A stretch of 16,926 bases of DNA from Roseibacillus sp. (GTDB lineage Bacteria > Verrucomicrobiota > Verrucomicrobiae > Verrucomicrobiales > Akkermansiaceae). Under the pieces are notes generated by a model, which did not search any database, was not told the origin of the DNA, and saw only the letters and a program-made list of their open reading frames with translations. Made by a program: the position numbers and the translations under genes. Location: NCBI GenBank assembly GCA_002723015.1, contig PBNG01000102.1, positions 1 through 16,926 of the forward strand. The letters run 5' to 3'. Below are positions 1 to 7,325 of the stretch, piece by piece (position 1 is the first letter of the stretch; each line of letters starts with the position of its first letter).

Positions 1-1
1 G

Positions 2-223
2 ACCTTCAGTTTTACGGGCAATGGTATCGTGGTAGATGATGATCAGGACGTTGACTTCAGCAGGGGTCGGATTTCCTCGGTGGATCTGAGCATCACGGTC
101 CTGACCGATGCTGGTATTGCCCAATTGAGGAGAGGAAACAATTTTACCGGGCCTGCTCTGGAAAAGTTCCTTTCCAAGAACTCTTACCAGTATTCCAAGA
201 CCATTCTGCTGCCACAGCCGTAG
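2..223 (+). CDS. C-terminal end of an unidentified protein (possibly pilin-like)
   Basis: The window opens inside a reading frame that is already open at base 2 and ends at TAG 221-223, leaving about 73 residues. The visible tail starts TFSFTGNGIVVDDDQDVDF and continues with a segment containing VDLSITVLTDAG, then a charged linker, and ends YSKTILLPQP. No catalytic motif or membrane segment is visible. A short beta-strand of the 'SITVLTD' kind followed by an aromatic 'K-T-I-x-L-P' end resembles the tails of secreted prepilin-like proteins found in Verrucomicrobia (the Verru_Chthon cassette type). That resemblance is recalled rather than computed, so the function is left open. A GTG at 29 could in principle start a 64-residue protein, but the frame is open upstream and I read it as a gene truncated by the window edge. 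Confidence 0.5.
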   Translation, partial: TFSFTGNGIVVDDDQDVDFSRGRISSVDLSITVLTDAGIAQLRRGNNFTGPALEKFLSKNSYQYSKTILLPQP

Positions 224-233
224 CTGCTTTCGT

Positions 234-277
234 CAGCACCTTTCTTTACGGGTACCCGGATACCGGGGGTGGTGCTG
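234..277. other. Inverted repeats between the truncated gene and the permease gene
   Basis: The 7-base arms CAGCACC (234-240) and GGTGCTG (271-277) are perfect reverse complements. They enclose a smaller hairpin, CCCGG-ATA-CCGGG (255-267). The nested structure lies about 10 bases after the upstream stop and could end that transcript. No T-tract follows it, so an intrinsic terminator is only a possibility. The rest of 224-385 shows no convincing promoter box or Shine-Dalgarno site for the permease. Confidence 0.25.
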
Positions 278-385
278 GATGCTCCCGAGGACACCGAACT
301 GTTCCTGAGTTTGAGGAAAACGTGCCGGGTTGGCGACTTTCCCTCTTGAGGTCGAGCCTGATTTGCTCACACCCTGCTCCTTAAC

Positions 386-1885
386 ATGGGATTCAACGCT
401 CTTACCTATCTTGCCCAGGCCAGTGGAGAAGCATCTCACGAGACTCTTCGACTCGTTTCGGTGCTCGTTCTTTCGATAGTTCTCATTCTCGTCCTGATTC
501 TCGCCTTCAGGATCCAGGCGTTCGTCAGCTTGTTGCTGGCGGCCATTTTCGTGGGCATTGCCTCTGGAACGATGGAGCTCATTGAGGTCGGGGATACCAT
601 CAAGGATGGCATGGGAGGAGCCTTGGGCTTTATCGCTACGATCATCGGATTGGGGGCGATTTTTGGGCAGATGATCGAGCACTCCGGGGGAGCCCAGAGT
701 CTTGCCAACGGAATGCTGAAGACTTTTGGGGAGCGCCGTGCCAATTGGGCCATGTTGCTAACCGGATTCCTCATCTCTATTCCAGTCTTTCTGGATGTAG
801 GGGTGGTGATTCTCGCCCCTATCATTTACGCGCTGGCTCGGAGGAGCGGTAAGTCGGTCCTTGTCTTTGCTCTGCCATTACTGGCGGGGATGGCTGTGAC
901 TCACGCCTTTGTTCCTCCGACCCCAGGACCTACGTTTGTGGCATTTGCACTCCAGGTTCCACTCGGATATGCGATTCTCTGGGGGATCGTGGTGGGACTT
1001 CCTACGGCCTTAATCACGATTCCCTTGTGCCGTCTTCTGGGAGAGAAGTTTCATATTCAGCCACCCCCGATGGCTGATGAGCCGGAAGACGAACCGGTCC
1101 AGACCATTGGCCTTCCCTCCGTATTCACAATCCTCGCTGTCCTTGGAGGGCCAGTCCTCATCATTGTCATTGCGTCCTTTGTCGAAGGATCCATCGCGGC
1201 ACGGGTTCCGGATTTTCTGACAACAGAAGAGGGAAGGGCCTTAACCGATGGTATGGGAAAAAAGAGCTCCTTTGACACGGCTCTCGGCGAACTGAAGGGA
1301 CAGTCTTCGTTTCCCGCCCAGTTAGTTCTTTTCTTAGGGCATCCTATAATCGCGCTCCTGATCGGGACCTGCATCGCGATCTATGTCCTGGCTATGCGCC
1401 GTGGCGTAAGAGGGAATGCTCTCATGGAAGTGGCTACCAAGGCCCTCGGACCTGCGGGGATCATCATTCTGGTGACAGGGGCAGGAGGAGTATACAAGCA
1501 GATGCTGATCACAACCAAGGTTGGCGACGCCCTCGCGGATATTTTACAGAGATCGGGTTTCGGCCCCCTGATCCTCGCGTGGATACTGACGACAATCATC
1601 CGGATTGCACAGGGCTCTGCTACGGTGGCGATGGTGACGGGCGCAGCCCTGATCAGCCCTTTTCTGGCAGCCGGGGACTATTCGACCTCGCAGCTTGCGC
1701 TGGTAACCATAGCCATTGCGGCCGGTGCGACCGGATTCGGCCATGTTAATGATAGTGGCTTCTGGATCGTGAATCGGTATTTCCACATGACCGAGCGCGA
1801 GACACTCCTCACGTGGACTACCCTGCTAACGGTAATCTCCCTCGTGGGACTGGGGATCGCATCCCTACTGTGGATGGTGGTGTGA
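386..1885 (+). CDS. GntP-family permease (sugar-acid/H+ symporter)
   Basis: This 499-residue polytopic inner-membrane protein belongs to the GntP family, whose members import gluconate and related sugar acids with protons. Family hallmarks are clear: HAFVPPTPGP at residues 173-182, RIAQGSATVA at 406-415 and HVNDSGFW at 453-460, set among about a dozen long hydrophobic segments. It is longer than classical members of about 440 residues. The extra length is an N-terminal extension (roughly residues 1-25) and a hydrophilic central loop (about 268-311). The ATG at 386 gives the full N-terminus but has no clear Shine-Dalgarno site. No gluconate kinase, dehydratase or GntR-type regulator is adjacent, so the substrate cannot be inferred from context. 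The gene runs convergently into the DUF1501 gene, with 25 bases between the stops. The family call is certain; the substrate is unknown. Confidence 0.93.
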   Translation: MGFNALTYLAQASGEASHETLRLVSVLVLSIVLILVLILAFRIQAFVSLLLAAIFVGIASGTMELIEVGDTIKDGMGGALGFIATIIGLGAIFGQMIEHSGGAQSLANGMLKTFGERRANWAMLLTGFLISIPVFLDVGVVILAPIIYALARRSGKSVLVFALPLLAGMAVTHAFVPPTPGPTFVAFALQVPLGYAILWGIVVGLPTALITIPLCRLLGEKFHIQPPPMADEPEDEPVQTIGLPSVFTILAVLGGPVLIIVIASFVEGSIAARVPDFLTTEEGRALTDGMGKKSSFDTALGELKGQSSFPAQLVLFLGHPIIALLIGTCIAIYVLAMRRGVRGNALMEVATKALGPAGIIILVTGAGGVYKQMLITTKVGDALADILQRSGFGPLILAWILTTIIRIAQGSATVAMVTGAALISPFLAAGDYSTSQLALVTIAIAAGATGFGHVNDSGFWIVNRYFHMTERETLLTWTTLLTVISLVGLGIASLLWMVV

Positions 1886-1901
1886 GAACATTCCAGTTCT
1901 C
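1884..1901. terminator. Small hairpin between convergent genes
   Basis: GAGAAC (1884-1889) and GTTCTC (1896-1901) form a perfect 6-bp stem with a 6-base loop. It overlaps the permease stop codon and fills most of the 25-base gap to the DUF1501 stop. It sits where a shared terminator would be expected. The stem is short and only scattered T residues follow on the + strand (CGGCTTTCATT), so terminator activity is tentative. Confidence 0.3.
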
Positions 1902-1910
1902 CGGCTTTCA

Positions 1911-3233
1911 TTATCCGAACAGGTTGGTGAGCGGTGCGCCCTCCCGTGCCCCCAGCTTGAAGGGCCGTCGATTCGGAGACATGAGGGTCAGGTCATGTGG
2001 AACGCCCATTGCAAAACCAATAGTGGCGTTGAAGTCTGGACCGCTGACCGGATTCTGGATGACATTTTCACCTGTCTTGTCAGTTTTTCCGTAGACTTGG
2101 CCGCCTTTAATACCTCCGCCTGCGAGGAGATAGGAAAAGGCCTTGGGGAAGTGGTTCCGTCCTGAGCGAGCCTGCACAATCTTGGGCGTTCGACCGAATT
2201 CGGTGGCTACAACCACAAGCGTGCTCTCCAGCAGACCTTTTCCTTCAAGATCCTTGAGCAGGGCAGATAACGCCTGGTCGAGAACGGGAAGTTTCTGTTC
2301 GCACTGATCGAAATTGTCATTGTGCCAGTCAAAGCCGCCGAACTCAACATCGACAAAGCGCACCCCTCTTTCGACGAGTCGCCTGGCTAGCAGGACGCCC
2401 TTGGCAAAGTTATGATCACCGTAGGCCGAGTGGACCTTGGAAGTCTCCTTTTTAAGATCGAAGGCTTCGAGATCCTTGCTTTCCATCAGCTTGACTGCTT
2501 CCTCAAATACTTGGTTGTAGGCTCGAACGTTTTTCTGACCCTTGTGAAACTGCGCGTCGAACTGCTTATCGAGGAGTTGCCGCAGGGCTAGTTGTTTATT
2601 GAACTGGGTCTCGCTTACCTGCCGAAGACGGCGGACATTTTGCAGTCCAGAGGTAGCATCCCCGACAGGAAGAGGGGCATACTGAGGCTCAAAAAAACCG
2701 GCTGCCGGGTGGCCGTTTCCGGATCCGACAGTGACGAAGGAAGGCAGGCTCTCGTTGGCTCGTTGTTTCAACCTCGTTATCCATGCCCCGTTAGACGGGT
2801 GAACGAGCGAAGCTCGCTGCGTATAACTGGTACGCATGAAGTATTTTCCCGGACCGTGGGCTCCCTGTGTGGAGGTCATGGAATTCACGAGAGCGATCTT
2901 GTCCGCCTGGCCGGCAAGGTTGGACATGTAGTGTCCCAGTCTGAGGCCATCTGCCTTCGTTTTGATCGTTTCTGTTGGTCCCCGGAATTCATCCGGAGCG
3001 TCAGGCTTGGGGTCGAAGGTGTCGAGGTGAGTCATGCCACCGGACATGAACAGGTAGATCACACTTTTGGCCCTGCCTCCTCCGCTAGCGACGGTGGCGG
3101 GATCAGCCGCAAGAGCGGACGGGGAAAACAGCTCGGCCGCACTTCCTGCGATAGTGACTCCCAGGCAACTCCGGGCGGCAGTTGCCATGAAGGACCTCCT
3201 GGTCACCTCGTGGAGTTTGTTGAAATCAGGCAT
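1911..3233 (-). CDS. DUF1501 family protein, Tat-exported
   Basis: This 440-residue protein belongs to DUF1501, which sits in the alkaline phosphatase/sulfatase-like fold clan and is abundant in Planctomycetes and Verrucomicrobia. Residues 11-15 (TRRSF) followed by a hydrophobic stretch ending near ALAAD (41-44) form a twin-arginine signal, so the protein should be exported folded, possibly with bound metal. Family landmarks are SGGMTHLDTFDPK (64-76), GGFDWHND (299-306), ATEFGRTP (343-350) and GRNHFP (358-363) followed by the glycine-rich AGGGIKGGQVYG. The Asp and His residues in these motifs are where metal ligands would be expected for the fold. The biochemical function of the family is not established. 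The gene starts 39 bases after the DUF1549/DUF1553 stop on the same strand, an arrangement typical of these two families, so the pair is very likely one operon. No strong Shine-Dalgarno site precedes the ATG. Confidence 0.93.
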   Translation of the reverse strand: MPDFNKLHEVTRRSFMATAARSCLGVTIAGSAAELFSPSALAADPATVASGGGRAKSVIYLFMSGGMTHLDTFDPKPDAPDEFRGPTETIKTKADGLRLGHYMSNLAGQADKIALVNSMTSTQGAHGPGKYFMRTSYTQRASLVHPSNGAWITRLKQRANESLPSFVTVGSGNGHPAAGFFEPQYAPLPVGDATSGLQNVRRLRQVSETQFNKQLALRQLLDKQFDAQFHKGQKNVRAYNQVFEEAVKLMESKDLEAFDLKKETSKVHSAYGDHNFAKGVLLARRLVERGVRFVDVEFGGFDWHNDNFDQCEQKLPVLDQALSALLKDLEGKGLLESTLVVVATEFGRTPKIVQARSGRNHFPKAFSYLLAGGGIKGGQVYGKTDKTGENVIQNPVSGPDFNATIGFAMGVPHDLTLMSPNRRPFKLGAREGAPLTNLFG

Positions 3234-3272
3234 GATGGGTATCGGGAAAACAGGAAATTCCGGCCGGAAGGC

Positions 3273-5315
3273 TTATTGCACGAACAGGTAACGCTTTGAG
3301 GTCAGCATCGCACGGGCGAGCATGAAGATATCTTCCCTGTCCTCGGCGAGGGGCAGGAGTTCCTTTTTCTCCGCTGCAGAGGGGCGGCTGGAATAAAAGG
3401 CGAGGAAGAGGTAGTCCAGGCGCTGTTCGGGATTGGTGATCTCAGCGAGCGCCTCAAAGACTTTTGAGCGTCGACTTTCAGTGCTGGCTGCAACCTGACC
3501 GTTCAGCAGTGTCAGAGCCTGTGGTATTGTCGCATCAGTATGGGCCGCCTCCGGACTATTACGGTCGGAGCCACCGAACTGGCGGACCATGGATCCGGCA
3601 CGGAAAGGGCTGGGATGTTCAGAAGCTCGCATGTTGATTTCGGCTCGACTGCCTCTGGAGCTGCGATTTGTCACCGCGCTCATCCCAACCATGCCTTCCT
3701 GCATTTTTCTACCGTTCTTCCGGAGCTGCCTTTGCTGTCGCTTGAGGCGCTGCTCTTCCCGGGTATTTCCCGCTGCTTTGGCCTTATTGATGGCAATCTG
3801 GATCTCGCGGTTCTTTCTCTGGTAAACCCGCCGCTGGTCATCCATTTCCTTGGCGTCCCTGCTGGATTCAATAAGCTTACTAGCAGAGAGGTTCAGGAGG
3901 GCGTCAACGTCACTCTGGTAAGTCTTCCATTTGTATTCGAGGCCCGTATTTATGTTGTCGTCAGTATTACCGAAGGAAAGGACGGTAAAGGAATCGTAGA
4001 GTTCCTCGGCAGACATTCTCCTGAGCTGGGGACCCACAAAGTGATAATCGGTTCCGGGGGTCGATTCGACCGGCGATACCTGGCGCTGGAAGAGTTTCGT
4101 GTGATAAAGAATGCGCTCAAAGTCCCGGGTACGATAGCCCACACCCTTCATAACCTTCTCGATGTAGGTGAGAACTTCCGGGTGGGAACCCTTCAGCTTT
4201 TCATTCCAGTCATCAACCGGGTCCACCAGTCCATGCCCGAAGGTCCGGCGCCAGAGCCTGTTCGCAATGACCTTGGCAAAATAGGGGTTATCCCCGCCGG
4301 TCACCCAGTCCGCAAAGACTTTTCTCCGGTCCTCAGGATTCACGTCGGAAGCCTGTGCACCAAAAAGGGTGGCCGGCTTGACAGCTTCACCTGGCTCGCC
4401 GTCCTTATACTGGTAATCGTCCGGGAGCTTGAGCTGCTGACTCTTGGATTCCGCGATTTCATTCCGGTTGAAATAGCGCAGGAGATAGCGCATCTCGCCG
4501 TTGATTCGCCTCAGTAGGCTGCCTCGGGCTTTTGCCCGCGTAGCTTTCTTCTTCGATTTGAGAGCCCGGTTCATGCCGGGATGATTATTCCTTGAGTGCT
4601 CGGCCACCTTGTTAACCAGCTGACGGGCCTCATCGCTTCGATACGCGATGCCGCCGCTGAAGGCCGCCATCTCATAGTATTCCATCTGGGTCCACGAGTC
4701 GAAGGGATGATCATGGCACTGAGCGCAGCCGATTTGATGACCGAGAAAAACCTGCACCGTGTTGCTGACGTTATCGAGAAGCATGCCGCGGTCGCGGAGG
4801 TAATATCCCACGGCAGGATTCTTAGAAGCATGCCCCTCCGCTGAGAGCATTTCGTGAACGATTTTGTTCCACGGTTTGTCGGAAGCCAGTGAGTTTCGGA
4901 GCCAGACGTGCCACCCAAGTCCATATTGTTCCTCACCTGTCTGCAGGCGGAGGAGGTCAGCAAAATAATTGAAGGCCGAACTATCGTAGCCGGGCGACGA
5001 GACGAGATGCTCGATGAGGCGAGTTCGCTTGTCGGGCGTCTTATCGTCAAGAAACCGGGATGCTTCCATCGCGGTCGGGATGCGGCCGACAATATTGAGA
5101 TAACTGCGTCGAACGAAGGTGTCTTCGGCAACGATGGGAAGTGGTTGTAATTTCCTCGTCCGGAGATCTGCCTCGAGCAGTTGATCGATTTTCGCCGCGG
5201 CCTGAAGAACCTCGCTTAGTGAAAGAGGCTTGGAGGGGGCGGCCTCCGAAAGGATACCGGGGCCTACCAGTGCAAGAGCGGCCCAGAGGATTCGCTTCAG
5301 GTGAGAGGAGCACAT
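3273..5315 (-). CDS. DUF1549/DUF1553 (PSCyt2/PSD1-type) secreted protein with CxxCH motif
   Basis: This 680-residue protein has a Sec signal peptide at about 1-25 (two basic residues, a hydrophobic core, then SEAAPS). A DUF1549 domain at about 35-225 contains FVRRSYLNIVGRIP (67-80) and CAQCHDHPFDSW (197-208), whose CxxCH is a c-type heme attachment motif. A DUF1553 domain covers about 340-675, with NPYFAKVIANRLWRRTFG (343-360), LRRMSAEELYDSF (431-443), PQALTLLNG (598-606) and a C-terminal RPSAAEKKELLPL segment. Between about 485 and 545 lies a Lys/Arg/Gln-rich stretch likely to form a coiled coil. Many relatives are longer and carry extra cytochrome or concanavalin-like domains, so this is a compact version. 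The function of the family is unproven; periplasmic redox or polymer-linked roles have been suggested from context. It is the first gene of a two-gene unit with DUF1501 and is divergent from yifB. Confidence 0.92.
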   Translation of the reverse strand: MCSSHLKRILWAALALVGPGILSEAAPSKPLSLSEVLQAAAKIDQLLEADLRTRKLQPLPIVAEDTFVRRSYLNIVGRIPTAMEASRFLDDKTPDKRTRLIEHLVSSPGYDSSAFNYFADLLRLQTGEEQYGLGWHVWLRNSLASDKPWNKIVHEMLSAEGHASKNPAVGYYLRDRGMLLDNVSNTVQVFLGHQIGCAQCHDHPFDSWTQMEYYEMAAFSGGIAYRSDEARQLVNKVAEHSRNNHPGMNRALKSKKKATRAKARGSLLRRINGEMRYLLRYFNRNEIAESKSQQLKLPDDYQYKDGEPGEAVKPATLFGAQASDVNPEDRRKVFADWVTGGDNPYFAKVIANRLWRRTFGHGLVDPVDDWNEKLKGSHPEVLTYIEKVMKGVGYRTRDFERILYHTKLFQRQVSPVESTPGTDYHFVGPQLRRMSAEELYDSFTVLSFGNTDDNINTGLEYKWKTYQSDVDALLNLSASKLIESSRDAKEMDDQRRVYQRKNREIQIAINKAKAAGNTREEQRLKRQQRQLRKNGRKMQEGMVGMSAVTNRSSRGSRAEINMRASEHPSPFRAGSMVRQFGGSDRNSPEAAHTDATIPQALTLLNGQVAASTESRRSKVFEALAEITNPEQRLDYLFLAFYSSRPSAAEKKELLPLAEDREDIFMLARAMLTSKRYLFVQ

Positions 5316-5331
5316 TGGTCTGAGGGGGAAG

Positions 5332-5400
5332 CGTCGGGCTTATCTGGTCGGCGTCAACTTTGGATCAAACCCTCTGAAGTAAACGGAGTTGTGCCCGACG
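5332..5400. promoter_or_regulatory. 8-bp inverted repeat in the leader of the DUF1549 gene
   Basis: CGTCGGGC (5332-5339) and GCCCGACG (5393-5400) are perfect reverse complements 53 bases apart. They lie 17 to 85 bases upstream of the DUF1549 start on the minus strand, inside the divergent DUF1549/yifB spacer (5316-5587). They could form the base of a leader hairpin or a split operator. I could not identify convincing -35/-10 boxes for either divergent gene. The only suggestive element is TGTATTAT at 5464-5471 on the + strand. Confidence 0.25.
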
Positions 5401-5474
5401 ATATTTCAAATCGAAAACTACCCGAAATGGGCTAGTAGCGGAAGTCACATCCTTCGGTCAGATTGTATTATTTT

Positions 5475-5514
5475 CGGCTAAACCCTTTTTTTTATATCTT
5501 TCGGGGTTTGGCCG
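5475..5514. promoter_or_regulatory. 11-bp hairpin upstream of yifB
   Basis: CGGCTAAACCC (5475-5485) pairs with GGGTTTGGCCG (5504-5514) over 11 bp with one G-T wobble. The 18-base loop contains a run of eight T residues. It lies about 75 bases before the yifB ATG in the divergent spacer. It may be a leader hairpin of the yifB transcript or a site for a dimeric regulator. The T-run is in the loop rather than after the stem, so it is not a standard intrinsic terminator on the + strand. Confidence 0.35.
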
Positions 5515-5578
5515 TGGTCAGGATTTCTGGGCTGGAGGTAGTTCTACAGCCGTGGTAAGTGTTCTTTTGAACATCATT

Positions 5579-5583
5579 AGGGG
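5579..5583 (+). promoter_or_regulatory. Ribosome binding site deciding the yifB start
   Basis: AGGGG at 5579-5583 ends four bases before the ATG at 5588 and supports that start over the upstream in-frame GTG at 5552. A better-looking GGAGGT (5534-5539) is 12 bases before the GTG, which is too far for a normal site, and homologues begin at the position of the ATG. Confidence 0.5.
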
Positions 5584-5587
5584 CGAC

Positions 5588-7123
5588 ATGATAACGAAAT
5601 TGCATAGTGCGGGCCTGAGGGGTGTAGAGGCGGTCGAGGTTGAAGTGGAGGTAAGCTCTCCGGGACGGGGCATACCGCGGATGACCATCGTAGGACTCCC
5701 GGATGCTGCCGTAAGGGAATCCGCAGAACGGGTCACCTCTGCGGTTTGCGCCTCTGCGTTGCCAAAGGATGATGGGGCGATCACGGTGAATCTTGCGCCG
5801 GCTGACTTGAAGAAAGAGGGGCCCTCGTTTGACTTGCCGATCGCGCTCGCGGTAGTGGCCTGTGCGGAGGGGGTCACTCTGAGCCGTGCTGAGGATTGTC
5901 AGATTATCGGGGAGCTTGCCCTTGATGGTTCAGTTCGTCCCGTAAAAGGAATTCTCTCGGCTGCGATCGAGGCAAAGAGCCGAGGAAGGAAGAGGCTTCT
6001 GGTGCCCTCTGAAAACGCATCCGAGGCAGCCGCGGTGACCGGGATAGAGGTCTTCGGAGTGAGTGGCCTGCGTCAGGCGTGGGATTTTCTCCGTGGGGAG
6101 AAGATGCTGGAACCTGCTGTTACGGGGTCCTTACTGCATGCCGGGAAAGATTCCTATTCGGTCGATCTTGCAGAAGTGCAGGGTCAGAAGCATGTTAAGC
6201 GGGCTCTGGAAATTGCAGCCGCGGGATCGCACAACCTGCTAATGGTAGGTCCGCCAGGAACAGGGAAATCGATGCTGGCAAAGCGAATTCCCACGATCCT
6301 GCCGGGGATGACTGAGACAGAGTCGATTGAGGTAACCCGGGTGCATTCCATAGCGGGACAACTCGTTCCCGGGGCAGGCCTTCTCCGAAGCCGGCCTTTC
6401 CGCAGCCCCCACCATACGATCTCGAACGCGGGATTACTTGGTGGAGGAAGTAACCCGGGCCCGGGGGAGATTTCGCTGGCCCATAATGGGGTTCTGTTCC
6501 TGGATGAGCTGCCAGAGTTTCGCCGACAGACATTGGAGGTTCTGCGCCAGCCATTGGAGGATGGAGCGGTGACGATTTCCCGGGCAGCGGGAACCCTGAC
6601 CTTTCCCAGCAAGGTGCTGCTCGTTGGTTCTTTGAATCCATGTCCCTGTGGATATTTTGGTGACCCTTCTCGGAGTTGCTCGTGTTCGCTCCGGCAGGTG
6701 GAGCAATACCGGCACAAGATATCCGGCCCCTTGCTTGATCGCATGGACCTTCATGTCGAAGTTCCTCTGGTGGATTTCAAGCAACTCTCGTCAAGGGTGC
6801 CGGCAGAAAAGTCCTCCAAGGTGCGCCAGCGGGTAAGAGAGTGTCGGGAGCAACAGCGGAACCGGTTCAGTGAGTCACCCGGAACGCGGGTCAATTCAGA
6901 GATGAGCCCAGAAGAGGTTCGTTGTTTCTGTGAGATGGATCCGGCGTCAAGCCATCTCATGGAACAGGCGATGACTCGCCTGGGCCTCTCGGCCCGGGCC
7001 TACGACAGAATTCTGAAAGTCGCTCGCACGGTTGCTGATCTAGAGGGTTCAGAGCGTCTCTTGTCCGAACATCTTCTGGAAGCCATTCAATTTCGCTCCC
7101 TTGATCGCAAGCTGATGGGATAG
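5588..7123 (+). CDS. yifB: YifB/ComM family Mg-chelatase-like AAA+ ATPase
   Basis: This is a 511-residue cytoplasmic AAA+ protein. Its ComM relative in Vibrio acts as a branch-migration helicase during natural transformation, and the family is widespread also in bacteria not known to be competent. An N-terminal Lon-S5-like domain (about 1-170) opens with LHSAGLRGVEAVEVEVEV and contains TIVGLPDAAVRES. The AAA+ core carries the Walker A motif GPPGTGKS (221-228, Lys227) and Walker B VLFLDE (302-307). It is followed by a four-cysteine cluster (Cys352, 354, 364, 366) and SGPLLDRMDLHVEVP, then a C-terminal helical domain with the LSARAYDRILKVARTVADL motif. The length matches the family (about 500-515). 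The ATG at 5588 is preferred to the GTG at 5552 on homology and the adjacent AGGGG. The gene stands alone, with no competence or dprA-like gene in the window, so its role here is inferred from the family only. Confidence 0.95.
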   Translation: MITKLHSAGLRGVEAVEVEVEVSSPGRGIPRMTIVGLPDAAVRESAERVTSAVCASALPKDDGAITVNLAPADLKKEGPSFDLPIALAVVACAEGVTLSRAEDCQIIGELALDGSVRPVKGILSAAIEAKSRGRKRLLVPSENASEAAAVTGIEVFGVSGLRQAWDFLRGEKMLEPAVTGSLLHAGKDSYSVDLAEVQGQKHVKRALEIAAAGSHNLLMVGPPGTGKSMLAKRIPTILPGMTETESIEVTRVHSIAGQLVPGAGLLRSRPFRSPHHTISNAGLLGGGSNPGPGEISLAHNGVLFLDELPEFRRQTLEVLRQPLEDGAVTISRAAGTLTFPSKVLLVGSLNPCPCGYFGDPSRSCSCSLRQVEQYRHKISGPLLDRMDLHVEVPLVDFKQLSSRVPAEKSSKVRQRVRECREQQRNRFSESPGTRVNSEMSPEEVRCFCEMDPASSHLMEQAMTRLGLSARAYDRILKVARTVADLEGSERLLSEHLLEAIQFRSLDRKLMG

Positions 7124-7325
7124 TCCGTATGCTTGCCCAATTTTGGCAGGGAGCCGAGTGGTCAGGCCGTCCCGGATCTCATTCAGGGCTACCTCGCAGG
7201 GTGAACTCAGCGTCCGACTCCTTCATGAAGAGCGTTCTCAGCCGTCTATTTGCATCACTACCGGTACTCCCTTTCTTCGGAGGCACCGGAGGCGCGTTCT
7301 CTTCCAGCGGGTGCGGGGCAAGGGT
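7124..7325. other. Spacer between yifB and bacterioferritin (convergent)
   Basis: This 202-base gap separates the convergent stops of yifB and the bacterioferritin gene. A weak hairpin pairs CTTGCC (7132-7137) with GGCAGG (7145-7150), with one G-T wobble and a 7-base loop. It could help end the yifB transcript but has no T-tract. Two open frames of 73 and 84 codons run through here and into the bacterioferritin 3' end. They have no recognisable domain, so I do not call them genes. Confidence 0.3.

Noticed and set aside
2592..3299. A 235-codon open frame on the + strand inside the DUF1501 gene
   Set aside because: It is antisense to a well-supported gene, with low-complexity arginine/glycine-rich translation and no motif.
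3540..4517. A 325-codon open frame on the + strand inside the DUF1549/DUF1553 gene
   Set aside because: It lies wholly antisense to a protein with clear family motifs, has no recognisable domain, and long antisense frames are expected in GC-rich genes with strong codon bias.
5552..5587. GTG at 5552 as an upstream start for yifB
   Set aside because: It would add 12 residues not found in the family, and the AGGGG site is placed for the ATG at 5588.
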